This document shows positions 8,996-17,204 of a stretch of 64,000 bases of DNA, piece by piece. A program made the position numbers and the translations under genes. The notes under the pieces were generated by a model. It worked only from the letters and a program-made list of their open reading frames with translations, was not told the DNA's origin and searched no databases. Source of the stretch: Sphaerochaeta pleomorpha str. Grapes. GTDB lineage: Bacteria > Spirochaetota > Spirochaetia > Sphaerochaetales > Sphaerochaetaceae. The first letter of the stretch is position 1. Every line of letters starts with the position of its first letter. The DNA is taken from NCBI RefSeq assembly GCF_000236685.1, contig NC_016633.1, positions 186,001 through 250,000 on the forward strand. The letters run 5' to 3'.

Positions 8996-9976
8996 TTATC
9001 TATCCGACTTCTTAGATTCAACGATTTTCGAAACTACCATGGTGCCGATCAGGATAAGGCCCCAAACGAAGGTTTTTACAAACGAGTTAACCCTCAGTAT
9101 ATTGAAAGCACTCGAAACCATTTGCAGTACCACGACTGCCAGAGCGACTCCAAGCACATTTCCCTTGCCTCCATTGGGGTCGGTTCCCCCCAGTACGACA
9201 ATAAGCAGGGTAAGCAAAGTGTAGGACTTCCCGTAATCTGACTTTGCAGAATTGTAATGCGAGGAAATCAAAATTCCCCCGATTGACCCCAGAATACCAC
9301 TAGCCATGTAGGTGTAGATGGTAACCTTCAAATTGTTGATCCCAGAATACCGGGAAGCAATCTCATTGGTGCCCATAAAAGAGAGCTGATGACCATATAC
9401 AGTAGATCTAAGCAGATAGGCAATGACTACTGAAACGATGATAAAGAGGATGACCGTATTGGGAATTCCCCCGATCAAGCTGCCATTTGCAATTTTACCA
9501 AAGCTTTCCGGCAAGCCAGTCATGGCGGGTCCACGCGTTATGGCAAGGCCCAAGCCAGTAAAGAGCTGGAGACCGCACAAGGTTACAAGCATTGCAGGAA
9601 TCTTCAGATATCCGATTAAAAACCCGTTGAAAACCCCGCAGCAGGCCCCGACAAGCAAGGCTCCCAGGATTCCCAGAAGCACCGAATAGACTGAACCTCC
9701 GAAATGAATCATGATCGTTGCTGCCACAATGCTTGAAAGATTGGCAATCCCTACCAAAGAGAGGTCGATGCCGCCGCTAATCATAGCGAGCATCATTCCG
9801 AAACAAAGAATCCCGAATTCAGGAAACTGAACACTCATGCCCTGCAGGTTGGCTGGTTTTAAAAACGCCCTCGGGGATATGATTGCCATGATGACAAAAA
9901 TGGCAACTCCTAGCAAAGCGAGCATTAGATTATTTTTATTTGCCTTTTTGAAGAAGGCCGTGTTAGGTTTGGTCAT
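8996..9976 (-). CDS. Sugar ABC transporter permease (RbsC-like) 1
   Basis: 326 residues, about nine to ten hydrophobic helices. It has the RbsC-family features FGMMLAMISGGIDLSLVG and NGFLIGYLKIPAMLVTLCG in the first half and VVLGGTDPNGGKGNVLGVALAV near the C-terminus. It should form half of the inner-membrane channel of a carbohydrate importer (CUT2 class), pairing with the second permease at 9988-10986. The two genes are 11 bases apart. It starts with MTKPNTAFFKK. Confidence 0.93.
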   Translation of the reverse strand: MTKPNTAFFKKANKNNLMLALLGVAIFVIMAIISPRAFLKPANLQGMSVQFPEFGILCFGMMLAMISGGIDLSLVGIANLSSIVAATIMIHFGGSVYSVLLGILGALLVGACCGVFNGFLIGYLKIPAMLVTLCGLQLFTGLGLAITRGPAMTGLPESFGKIANGSLIGGIPNTVILFIIVSVVIAYLLRSTVYGHQLSFMGTNEIASRYSGINNLKVTIYTYMASGILGSIGGILISSHYNSAKSDYGKSYTLLTLLIVVLGGTDPNGGKGNVLGVALAVVVLQMVSSAFNILRVNSFVKTFVWGLILIGTMVVSKIVESKKSDR

Positions 9977-9987
9977 GCGTATTCTCC

Positions 9988-10986
9988 TTATACCTTGGAA
10001 CTGTTCGCTATATGTTTAGCCCGAATCGAGGTAATGCCTGTTCCAAGGACAATGATCAAGCCGACCACAAACGTCTGGAAATGAACGGGAACCCCAACCA
10101 TGATCAGATTGTTCTGTACCAAGGCGATGAGCAGAACTCCCAGCAATGTGCCGATAACCGTTCCATGACCTCCGGTGATACGCGTTCCCCCTACGACAAC
10201 TGCAGCGATTACCATCATCTCTGCACCCATCAGGTTCTGTGGGCTTCCCTGTCTCATGAGGATCGTGTAGGTGACGCCTCCTATTGCAGAGAGGAACCCT
10301 GCGGCCATATAAATAGTGTATTGGATTTTCTTTATATTGAATCCGGCAATTCGGGCAGCGTTTTTATCTCCCCCGATTGCATAGATCCCCCTTCCGAAGG
10401 TAGTGAACCTCAAGAAGATGAATACCACTAGCAGCAGCACAATTGGAATAAGGATCAAAGAGGTCATCTGGAAGGTGATACCCTTGCTGTTCTGATAGGA
10501 AAACAGGAATGATTTTGAAAGGCTGTCGATGTGCTCGGGGATGTTTGAATATTCATTCGTCCCTAAAAAGGCTAGGGTAGCACCATTTGCAACGCTGCTT
10601 ACCCCCAATGTGGCGATCAAGGCCGGTAAATCGAGCTTTGCTATCAGAAAAGCGTTCAGCAAACCGAAGAGAATCCCAATGACCCCTGCAACAATATAGA
10701 AGAAAAGGATACTGTCGATTTGGAAGTGCAGGATGAGTTTGAGCGTCGCATAGGAAGAAAAACAGGCGATAGCCGGGAATGAGACATCAATCCCTCCCGA
10801 AATGATAATCACCATCTCAAGGATGGCAAAAATCAAGGTAATGAGCATTGCCCTTGACAAGGTGATTACCGTGGAGAATTCAAGGAAGGCCGGATTGATG
10901 AATCCGATAAGCAAAGATAGGACAATGATAGTATAGGCGACGATTGCTTCATTGGTCAGAAGCCGTGTTTTGATTCTGTTATTCAT
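9988..10986 (-). CDS. Sugar ABC transporter permease (RbsC-like) 2
   Basis: 332 residues with about ten helices and the RbsC-family hallmarks: IISGGIDVSFPAIACFSSY near residue 63, NAFLIAKLDLPALIATLGV near 120 and AAVVVGGTRITGGHGTVIGTLLGV near 270. It probably forms a heterodimer with the permease at 8996-9976. Its start overlaps the ATPase stop by eight bases, so the two are translationally coupled. Two different permeases plus one fused ATPase is the layout of the Lsr/Rha-type subgroup of CUT2 importers. Confidence 0.93.
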   Translation of the reverse strand: MNNRIKTRLLTNEAIVAYTIIVLSLLIGFINPAFLEFSTVITLSRAMLITLIFAILEMVIIISGGIDVSFPAIACFSSYATLKLILHFQIDSILFFYIVAGVIGILFGLLNAFLIAKLDLPALIATLGVSSVANGATLAFLGTNEYSNIPEHIDSLSKSFLFSYQNSKGITFQMTSLILIPIVLLLVVFIFLRFTTFGRGIYAIGGDKNAARIAGFNIKKIQYTIYMAAGFLSAIGGVTYTILMRQGSPQNLMGAEMMVIAAVVVGGTRITGGHGTVIGTLLGVLLIALVQNNLIMVGVPVHFQTFVVGLIIVLGTGITSIRAKHIANSSKV

Positions 10987-12484
10987 TCTTCATCTCCGTG
11001 ATATCACCATGTAGCAATGTGCTGAGTTGTTCCTCAGAGAGTGTCTTCGTCTCGAAAAGCCCGGAAGATTTTCCCTGGTTCATAATCACCAGCTTGTTAC
11101 AGTTATAATACAGTTCGCTCAAATCATCGGAGATGATGATTATCCCGACCCCTGAAGCAGCCAATTCATGCAAGATCGTATGGATATCGAATTTTGATCC
11201 GATATCGACTCCTACTGTCGGGCCGTTGAGGATAAGCAAATCAGGTTCTGTATTCATCCATTTTGCAATGACCATCTTCTGGGCATTGCCGCCTGAAAGT
11301 GTCTTTATCGGTGCCTCTGTACAGGATGCGACACAACCGATTTTCTTGATCCAATGTTTTGCAACCTCATCGAGCTCTGCGGTGTCTATCCTTCCTTTTT
11401 TAAGATATTTGGATATGGAGGCTGCTACTGTATTGTCCCTGATGGAGCGTGTAAGGAACAATCCCTGGGTCAAACGGTCTTCCGGTACATACCCGATGCG
11501 ATGTTTTGTCGCATCATGGATTGACTTGATCGTAATTTCTTTTCCATTCAATTTGATAGTGCCGCTATCGGCAGGGGATATGCCAAAGAGAGCATCCCCG
11601 ACTTCACTTCTCCCAGACCCGAGCAATCCTGTGATTCCCAGCACGTCCCCTTTGTTAAGGATAAAGGAAACATCCTCGAAAGCGCCATGGAGCGCAAGAT
11701 GCTCTACTTGGAGGATCTTTTCATCGCTTGGGGCCGGTTCATACAATGAGTCAACAATCTCACGACCTGTCATGCACTGTATGAAACGATTGCGGTCGAA
11801 TTCACCGATCTTGCCGGTTGCAACGTTCTCCCCGTTGCGCAAGATAGTCAATCTGTCTGCAATTTCATAAATTTCGTCTAGTTTGTGGTTTACGATCACC
11901 ACTGCCATTCCCTTCCGTTTCAGATTACGTAATACATCGTACAACATTTCGACTTCGCGGAACGTGAGGGCTGTTGTCGGCTCGTCAAGGATGAGGAGCT
12001 TTGCATCATTGATAATTGCCCTGCAGATGGCAACCATCTGCTTATTCGAGACGGACAACCGTTCGACAAGCATGTCAGGATCCATGTGAGCCCCAATTTT
12101 CTCCATTGCCTCCAAGGCAAGACTCCTGGCTTTTTTCCAGTTCATCGTCTTCTGGTCGGTCATGAGTGCTTTGTTCATGGCAATGTTCTCACTAACCGTC
12201 AAATTGGGAAATACAGCAAAATCCTGGTAGATAACCTGAATGCCTTTTTTGATAGATACAATGGGGGAGAGTTTATGTATCTCCGATCCTTCGATGAAAA
12301 TCTTTCCGCCTGAGGCCTCATGTGCCCCTGAGATAATCTTGATTAAGGTCGATTTCCCGCAACCGTTTTCACCGGCAAGGCAATGGATCTCTCCTGTTTG
12401 GATTTCAAAGTCGACATTTTTCAAAGCCTTTACCCCGGTAAAGTCCTTGTAAATGCCTTCCATTCTTAAAAAACTGCTAGGCAT
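10979..12484 (-). CDS. Sugar ABC transporter ATP-binding protein (RbsA/LsrA-like, two nucleotide domains)
   Basis: 501 residues with two ABC domains in tandem, as in CUT2 sugar importers. The first half has Walker A GENGCGKST near residue 40 and Walker B LLILDEPTTAL near 161. The second half has the degenerate Walker A GLLGSGRSE near 290, an intact signature (LSGGNAQK) and LLILNGPTVGVD in place of a standard Walker B; the Asn-Gly instead of Asp-Glu suggests the second site is weak, which is common in this family. It powers import through the two permeases downstream. It is separated from the binding-protein gene by a strong hairpin (12533-12582). Confidence 0.94.
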   Translation of the reverse strand: MPSSFLRMEGIYKDFTGVKALKNVDFEIQTGEIHCLAGENGCGKSTLIKIISGAHEASGGKIFIEGSEIHKLSPIVSIKKGIQVIYQDFAVFPNLTVSENIAMNKALMTDQKTMNWKKARSLALEAMEKIGAHMDPDMLVERLSVSNKQMVAICRAIINDAKLLILDEPTTALTFREVEMLYDVLRNLKRKGMAVVIVNHKLDEIYEIADRLTILRNGENVATGKIGEFDRNRFIQCMTGREIVDSLYEPAPSDEKILQVEHLALHGAFEDVSFILNKGDVLGITGLLGSGRSEVGDALFGISPADSGTIKLNGKEITIKSIHDATKHRIGYVPEDRLTQGLFLTRSIRDNTVAASISKYLKKGRIDTAELDEVAKHWIKKIGCVASCTEAPIKTLSGGNAQKMVIAKWMNTEPDLLILNGPTVGVDIGSKFDIHTILHELAASGVGIIIISDDLSELYYNCNKLVIMNQGKSSGLFETKTLSEEQLSTLLHGDITEMKNE

Positions 12485-12532
12485 AATTCCCCCAAGCGCT
12501 TAGTTAGCTGCAAAAACCACTGGTCGATAGTA

Positions 12533-12582
12533 TGGAGAAAATACTCTGGTAAATTATGCATTTAGGTCGAGTATTTTCTCCA
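12533..12582 (-). promoter_or_regulatory. Intercistronic hairpin between binding-protein and ATPase genes
   Basis: A perfect 14-bp inverted repeat (12533-12546 against 12569-12582) with a 22-base loop and no T-run. It is placed directly after the binding-protein gene. Such structures usually protect the upstream message from 3' exonucleases, so the binding protein is made in excess over the membrane parts. Partial termination is the alternative. Confidence 0.75.
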
Positions 12583-12621
12583 ATTTCAGATACTGATTAC
12601 AATCAAATAGTTTTGATTGAA

Positions 12622-13629
12622 TTAGAAAGCATAGGCAGGATCGTCAACGTTAGCCTTGGTTACGTCAATCCAAGCCTGTCCATTGAGAACCTTTCCGTTG
12701 AGGGTAAGGTTTTCATAACCGGTAACACCAAGATTGGCACCTGTGGTAATCTGTTCGCCATTAAGAACCTTGACAGCGAGCTGTACCATGGCTTTTCCTG
12801 CAAGGGCTGGATCCCAGAAGGAAATCATTTCAATTGTGCCGTCTTTTACATATTTACCGGCGACAGAAACAAGGGAAGTTCCTGCAATTTTGACTTTTCC
12901 GGCGAGTCCAAGCTCTTCTACGGCAAGGGCGGCACCAGCTACGTCAGGCATAGCAGAACCCTGGATACCAGCGATATTCGGATTGGCGGTCAAAACTTCT
13001 TTCACCTTGTTGTACGAGGTGGACTGGTTGTCTGCAGTCTCAATCTTATCACCATATTGGCTCATTCCAGGATATTTCTGCTTCTGCAAAGCAATGCCGG
13101 CGTCGACCCACTGATTGTGTGATTCACTGGTCAAAGAACCGACTGTTACAATGTACTGGCCTTTTCCGCCAGTGATTTGTCCGAGAAGGTCCATGAAATG
13201 CTTGCCATATTCTGCATTGTTGAATGCTTCGATATCATAATCGATGTTGGTCATGCTAGAAGCTTCATGGGAGATAACTACGATTCCTGCAGCCCTTGCT
13301 TTCTTGAGGACAGGCTCAAGAGCTTCGGTTGAGAAAGGAACAACACAGATTGCATCAACACCCTGTGAAATCAAGTCTTCGATTGCCTGGGCCTGGAGAG
13401 CACCATCGCCTTCGGAGGGGCCAGTGTAGAAAGCGTCTACGCCAGTAGCTTTTGCATACTCTTTTACCCCGACTTCCATTCTTTGGAACCAGGCAATACT
13501 GGTAAGTTTTGGAACTACTGCAATTCTGTAGCTTTTCTCGGTTGACCCGGTTTCTTTAGAACCGGCGGCAAATGTGGCGGTAGCAACAACCATCAGGAGT
13601 GCTAAAGCAAGTAACATCTTTTTTTTCAT
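12622..13629 (-). CDS. Sugar ABC transporter substrate-binding protein (LsrB/RhaS-like)
   Basis: 335 residues. A cleavable signal peptide ends at TFAAGSKE, the spirochaete-style mature start without a lipobox. The mature chain is a periplasmic-binding fold of the LsrB/RhaS subgroup: IAVVPKLTSIAWFQRMEVG at the start, GPSEGD, ESHNQWVDAGIALQK in the middle, and FWDPALAGKAMVQLA plus GYENLTLNG near the end. The ligand is a sugar or furanosyl compound but cannot be named. It is the first gene of the operon; a TTGACA-17-TATACT promoter lies upstream. Confidence 0.93.
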   Translation of the reverse strand: MKKKMLLALALLMVVATATFAAGSKETGSTEKSYRIAVVPKLTSIAWFQRMEVGVKEYAKATGVDAFYTGPSEGDGALQAQAIEDLISQGVDAICVVPFSTEALEPVLKKARAAGIVVISHEASSMTNIDYDIEAFNNAEYGKHFMDLLGQITGGKGQYIVTVGSLTSESHNQWVDAGIALQKQKYPGMSQYGDKIETADNQSTSYNKVKEVLTANPNIAGIQGSAMPDVAGAALAVEELGLAGKVKIAGTSLVSVAGKYVKDGTIEMISFWDPALAGKAMVQLAVKVLNGEQITTGANLGVTGYENLTLNGKVLNGQAWIDVTKANVDDPAYAF

Positions 13630-13646
13630 GTGAACCTCCGTAAAAT

Positions 13647-13691
13647 ACTAAACAAACAAATAATTTAAGTTAATTAAGTTCATTTGTTTAT
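13647..13691. promoter_or_regulatory. Putative LacI operator at the start of the sugar operon
   Basis: ACTAAACAA (13647-13655) and an inverted TTTGTTTA (13683-13690) flank an AT-rich centre between the operon's transcription start and its ribosome site. The left half is identical to a half of the operator in front of the regulator gene (13810-13835). Spacing between halves is wide, so binding as one site is uncertain. Confidence 0.45.
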
Positions 13692-13694
13692 GAA

Positions 13695-13723
13695 AGTATA
13701 AGAGGGTTATGTTTAGCTGTCAA
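13695..13723 (-). promoter_or_regulatory. Sigma-70 promoter of the sugar importer/DhaKL operon
   Basis: On the minus strand TTGACA (13723-13718) is followed after exactly 17 bases by TATACT (13700-13695), predicting a start near 13688. It reads into the binding-protein gene. Confidence 0.8.
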
Positions 13724-13780
13724 ACAATATTTTCCGAAAAAAACCTCATGATTATCTAGGTATCGCGCAATATTTTAGAT

Positions 13781-13809
13781 TTGACAAACAAACACATATG
13801 GCTTATTAT
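13781..13809 (+). promoter_or_regulatory. Sigma-70 promoter of the lacI-type regulator gene
   Basis: TTGACA (13781-13786), 17 bases, TATTAT (13804-13809), predicting a start near 13816. The start lies inside the palindromic operator at 13810-13835, which implies autorepression. A second possible -10 (TATAAT, 13881-13886) has no good -35. Confidence 0.8.
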
Positions 13810-13835
13810 ACTAAACAAAACAGGCATTGTTTAGT
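13810..13835. promoter_or_regulatory. Palindromic operator overlapping the regulator's transcription start
   Basis: ACTAAACAA, eight bases, TTGTTTAGT: a perfect nine-base inverted repeat beginning right after the -10 box. Position and symmetry fit an operator for the adjacent LacI-family protein. The eight-base spacer is longer than in the classical CG-centred LacI operators. Confidence 0.65.
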
Positions 13836-13901
13836 TCTTCTTAAGCTTTTGTTTTTGCTCCATAATGTTTGCCAATTTCATATAATATAGGGGAATCAAT
13901 T

Positions 13902-14906
13902 TTGACAATCAGAGAAATCGCACATATTGCCAATGTATCGCCAGCTACTATCTCTCTCGTGTTGAACAATAAACCCGGTGTCAGTGAAACTAAGCGACAA
14001 GAAATATTACAGTTACTAAACGAACTAAACTATTCAACTACCCAACGGAAGAAGCATCCCAAACAAGTGCGCAAGGATCTTCTGTTCCTTAAGTTTATTA
14101 AGACAGGGTTCCTTGTTGAGGAAAACGCAGGCTTTATATCCAGGATTATGGATTCCATTGAGTGCGAGTGCAGTTATTATAACTATTCATTACGCATCCA
14201 GGTAGAGAGCAAGAACCTTGAGGCGGCAATCAGGAATATAGATTATGCATCTGTCGATGGCATCTTTGTCATTGGGACTGAACTCGACACCTGTGACTAT
14301 CCTATCCTTGAAAAAATCCAAGTACCCTATGTAGTAATCGATAATTCGATGCCGAATTTCCCCTGTAATTCCATCACTATGGCCAATGAAGAGATGGTAA
14401 ACATCGCAGTGCAACATCTCTCGACACTGAATCCCCCGGAAATCGGATATATCCATAGCTTGTTCCAGGCGCAGAACTTTGAGGAAAGGGCAAGGGGGTT
14501 CAGATCAGCTGTGCAGCGTTTTGGCCTTCAATTCAATGCCGCGGGAATGTTTTTGCTTGAACCTACGCTCAGTGGTTCCTATTCCGGTATGAAAAAATAT
14601 CTGGAAAATGGGGCGCCTATCCCAAAATTTTTGTTTGCTGACAACGATACCCTTGCTATCGGGTGTATGAAAGCTTTGCAGGAGTTTGGATACAAAATAC
14701 CGGAGGATATCAAAATAGTCGGGTTTGATGACATCTATTTGAGCGCCACCTGTACGCCTCCCCTGACGACTGTGCATGTGCAGCGCACCATGATAGGCCG
14801 CTATGCGGTTTTGCTGCTTAATGATGAGATCACGACACACAACCCCGGTAATATCAAGATTCGCATTAGCAGCAGCGATCTGGTAATCCGCAAAAGTACC
14901 TGTTAG
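13902..14906 (+). CDS. LacI-family transcriptional regulator
   Basis: 334 residues, from a TTG at 13902 that has AGGGG eight bases upstream and places the helix-turn-helix at the very N-terminus (TIREIAHIANVSPATISLVLNN split around residues 2-23), as usual for LacI proteins. The rest is a periplasmic-binding-type effector domain, with the DNDTLAIGCMKALQEFGY and IKIVGFDD signatures in the C-terminal half. It is transcribed divergently from the sugar importer operon and probably represses both that operon and itself, with the imported sugar or its phosphate as inducer. Confidence 0.92.
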   Translation: MTIREIAHIANVSPATISLVLNNKPGVSETKRQEILQLLNELNYSTTQRKKHPKQVRKDLLFLKFIKTGFLVEENAGFISRIMDSIECECSYYNYSLRIQVESKNLEAAIRNIDYASVDGIFVIGTELDTCDYPILEKIQVPYVVIDNSMPNFPCNSITMANEEMVNIAVQHLSTLNPPEIGYIHSLFQAQNFEERARGFRSAVQRFGLQFNAAGMFLLEPTLSGSYSGMKKYLENGAPIPKFLFADNDTLAIGCMKALQEFGYKIPEDIKIVGFDDIYLSATCTPPLTTVHVQRTMIGRYAVLLLNDEITTHNPGNIKIRISSSDLVIRKSTC

Positions 14907-15097
14907 CGTCGCTTAGCCCTGATCGCTTTGCTAGCAGGCTATGAACATGGCATAGGTTCACACTATTGGTACCTACTGAGTGAGAAAGACAAAAAACAAG
15001 GATTATGTACGCAAGGATACTAGCTTTCAGTTGTTAAATATAGCAAAGGGACGTTTTTGTTTATAGCATGAAGGAAATCTCACGTTAGGAGTTTCCC

Positions 15098-15481
15098 ATG
15101 AAAAAACATTTCGTACTGTATTTGCTACTTGTTTCTGTCTGTATCCTCATGCTGTTTTCAAGCTGTACTACCATGACCAGTGAAAAACGCATCACTCCCT
15201 ATTCAGCCTCGGTCTCTTTCCCAGCCGAGGGTCCTTATACTGTCCTGGGAAGGGTATCATATGTTTCGAGTCAGGGCACAGCGGGATATAGGGAATTGCT
15301 CCAGCAGGCAAAAATCAAATATCCTTCAGCGGACGATGTGGTCAATATCCTTGTCGATTCAGAGGACACCTTCAATGTCATTACCGATTCGTTTACAGGA
15401 GCCAAACAGACTTCACTTGTTGGTTCTGTCTATTCAATGAGCGGTATTGCAATTTCCTATACTACTCCATTGCAAGACTGA
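15098..15481 (+). CDS. Small lipoprotein of unknown function
   Basis: 127 residues, ATG at 15098 with TAGGAG nine bases upstream. The signal peptide ends in LMLFSSCTT, a plausible lipobox with Cys near residue 28. The mature part is about 100 residues with no motif I recognise; the segment VLGRVSYVSSQGTAGYRELLQQAK followed by a hydrophobic ending resembles small TRL-like or YjfI-like lipoproteins of Gram-negative bacteria, but that is only an impression. A terminator follows at 15498-15533, so it is a single-gene unit. Confidence 0.75.
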   Translation: MKKHFVLYLLLVSVCILMLFSSCTTMTSEKRITPYSASVSFPAEGPYTVLGRVSYVSSQGTAGYRELLQQAKIKYPSADDVVNILVDSEDTFNVITDSFTGAKQTSLVGSVYSMSGIAISYTTPLQD

Positions 15482-15497
15482 AAAGAATTTCTACAGA

Positions 15498-15533
15498 ACA
15501 GGGGTTCGGCGAATTGCGTCGAACCCCTGTTTT
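15498..15533 (+). terminator. Terminator of the small lipoprotein gene
   Basis: ACAGGGGTTCG (15498-15508) pairs perfectly with CGAACCCCTGT (15520-15530), followed by TTT. Confidence 0.85.
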
Positions 15534-15576
15534 GGCATGTACCCACCTATAGACAGTAAAGAAACGGAAAAACAGG

Positions 15577-16641
15577 CTAAAGCTCCAGTTTTGTTTCTAT
15601 CCAACTCCAAGTTTTGTCTGCATAGTCATCCTCGATATCTACAAGTTCTGTTTTCTCATCATAATTTTGCGGTAGTTCGAGCAAGGCATAGATTTCGGCA
15701 AGGTCCATTTGCCTGTTTCCTGCTAGTTCCTCTAAGGTTGTCTGGGGTTTTACCGCAACGTTGGGAGAATTCACCTGCAGGTTTTCCCCCGATTGCACCG
15801 TGAACTGTGCCGTGGTGAAAAAAACAGCTACCAACAACAGTGCTGCTACAAAAAATATGGTAAAGGAATGCCTGCTTGTCTTTAGTTTGGGGGGACAGGC
15901 CGTTTCGCAAAGACCGCAGCGGATACATCTGGCACTTTTGACCACCAGATCCTTTGCAGGATCGAGGCCTACAGGACAAGCTCGTGAACAAGCGCCACAG
16001 GAAATACAGGTTGCTGAGGGTTTTTTTACCTTGAGAAAGCTAATTTTTCCCAAAGGTCCCAGCAGTGCGCCGAGCGGACAGAGATACCTGCACCAGGGCC
16101 GTTCGATGAAGAGGGAAGAGAGCAACACCAGCGCAAGCACAAGTAAGGCAACAGGTGCTACCTCGCCTGTATAGAAATGCAACAGGGCATAATAGGGGTC
16201 AATTTTTAGAAATACGAGGTTGAAGCTCAGGTAGGTTGCCCTGATGATCAAAAAGAGTAACAGGTAGCGGGAAAATGACAAAACAAAGTCTACTCGAGTT
16301 GGAACAGTTATTGGTTTTATCTTTAATTTCCTTGCCAAGGATCGCATCCAGTCCTGGATGCTACCCAGTGGGCAGAGCCAACCGCAAAATACTGGGCCGG
16401 CAATGACCGCAAAGAGAAGGACGGTCCCAAGCAATATGAGGTTCACCAAGCCTGTTTTCGGAACATACAGACCCTGGGGAATCAGGCGTGTAAGCGTCTC
16501 TATTCCCCCGAAAGGACAGATCATATGGAAAATTCCGACAGGCAGGAGTAGGGCAGAGAAAAAAACCACAACCTGCACTGTCGTACGGACTGCCTTGGGT
16601 TTTTTCAGCCTAGCCAACCAAGAAGGTGAATGACTCATCAT
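15577..16641 (-). CDS. Membrane polyferredoxin (NapH/YccM-like 4Fe-4S protein)
   Basis: 354 residues. About six membrane helices carry two paired CP motifs facing the membrane edge (FCGWLCPLGS near residue 85 and WCRYLCPLGA near 186), typical of NapH/NosR/CcoG-type proteins. A cytoplasmic loop then holds two 4Fe-4S clusters: C-x2-C-x2-C-x3-CP (CISCGACSRACP) and CIRCGLCETACP. A final helix and an extracytoplasmic tail of about 75 residues follow. It should move electrons across the inner membrane to an external acceptor. It overlaps the upstream secreted-protein gene by 32 bases, and both lie behind the response-regulator box at 17116-17133. The partner acceptor is unknown. Confidence 0.88.
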   Translation of the reverse strand: MMSHSPSWLARLKKPKAVRTTVQVVVFFSALLLPVGIFHMICPFGGIETLTRLIPQGLYVPKTGLVNLILLGTVLLFAVIAGPVFCGWLCPLGSIQDWMRSLARKLKIKPITVPTRVDFVLSFSRYLLLFLIIRATYLSFNLVFLKIDPYYALLHFYTGEVAPVALLVLALVLLSSLFIERPWCRYLCPLGALLGPLGKISFLKVKKPSATCISCGACSRACPVGLDPAKDLVVKSARCIRCGLCETACPPKLKTSRHSFTIFFVAALLLVAVFFTTAQFTVQSGENLQVNSPNVAVKPQTTLEELAGNRQMDLAEIYALLELPQNYDEKTELVDIEDDYADKTWSWIETKLEL

Positions 16642-17050
16642 ACCCTCCTTTTCTGCAATCCCTGATTATCTGCAACACTGACTGACCTTTTTTGTCTGCC
16701 GTGAATGAAAGAGTGCAGAAATTAAGGTAACGCGACATTTCTTCCCATCGGATATCCTGCAAAAGTACTAAATCCAGGTTTGTCTTGCTTGTTTTCCACT
16801 TGGAACCATCCAGCAAAAACAGGGTATCTTCAGGGGGGATCGTACAATTGCGATGATCTTCGGTGAATTCAACTTGCAAAGAGTACTCCGCCCCTTGTTG
16901 CAAAGCTATTGTTGAGCCAGGAAGCACCCTCACATTTGAAGAATCTGGTCCCGATAGATGAAAAACCATCTCACAGGCAAAAAGAGCTGAAACAGCAAAG
17001 CTTAATAAGAGAAGCACAAGGACTGTTTTCTTTGGTAGTGGTAGATGCAT
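16610..17050 (-). CDS. Exported protein of unknown function, partner of polyferredoxin
   Basis: 146 residues with a signal sequence ending SALFAC; the Cys at about residue 26 could be lipidated (LFAC is an acceptable but imperfect lipobox). The mature domain reads as a small beta-sandwich (LPGSTIALQQGAEYSLQVEF) with three further cysteines (in HRNCTIP, LNFCTLSF and RDCRKGG), two of which might form a disulfide. I recognise no family. Its ATG follows GGAGGAG. It overlaps the polyferredoxin gene and is the first gene behind the regulator box, so it is a candidate acceptor or folding partner in the same electron-transfer unit. Confidence 0.8.
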   Translation of the reverse strand: MHLPLPKKTVLVLLLLSFAVSALFACEMVFHLSGPDSSNVRVLPGSTIALQQGAEYSLQVEFTEDHRNCTIPPEDTLFLLDGSKWKTSKTNLDLVLLQDIRWEEMSRYLNFCTLSFTADKKGQSVLQIIRDCRKGGYDESFTFLVG

Positions 17051-17078
17051 ACGAATCTCCTCCTCTGTATATATTCCC

Positions 17079-17084
17079 AGTATA
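17079..17084 (-). promoter_or_regulatory. -10 box of the polyferredoxin operon
   Basis: TATACT on the minus strand, 31 bases downstream of the 18-bp response-regulator box. There is no matching -35 hexamer, as expected for an activator-dependent promoter in which the box replaces it. Confidence 0.55.
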
Positions 17085-17115
17085 GGACCGGTAATGTCAC
17101 AAAATGGGGAGAGTC

Positions 17116-17133
17116 GGTAAAGATTAGGTAAAG
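17116..17133 (-). promoter_or_regulatory. Response-regulator box 1 (direct repeat CTTTACC-N4-CTTTACC)
   Basis: On the minus strand CTTTACCTAATCTTTACC, two CTTTACC units with an 11-base period, as expected for an OmpR/PhoB-type dimer binding head to tail. The identical 18 bases occur at 19303-19320. Exactly 65 bases separate this box from the ATG at 17050, and the same 65 bases separate box 2 from the ATG at 19386, in the same orientation. Confidence 0.8.
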
Positions 17134-17204
17134 ATGGGTTTTGCCAATGCTCTTAGTATGGTTTTAAACTTGCCCTTGATAGGTACAGAGCGTACAATCG
17201 AACC

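Noticed and set aside
11133-11870. 245-codon plus-strand frame inside the sugar ABC ATPase gene
   Set aside because: It is the antisense shadow of a well-supported ATPase; composition is that of reversed coding sequence.
15498-15533. tRNA-like TTCG-containing hairpin
   Set aside because: It is a simple perfect stem with a T-run after a stop codon, that is, a terminator; no cloverleaf can be drawn.
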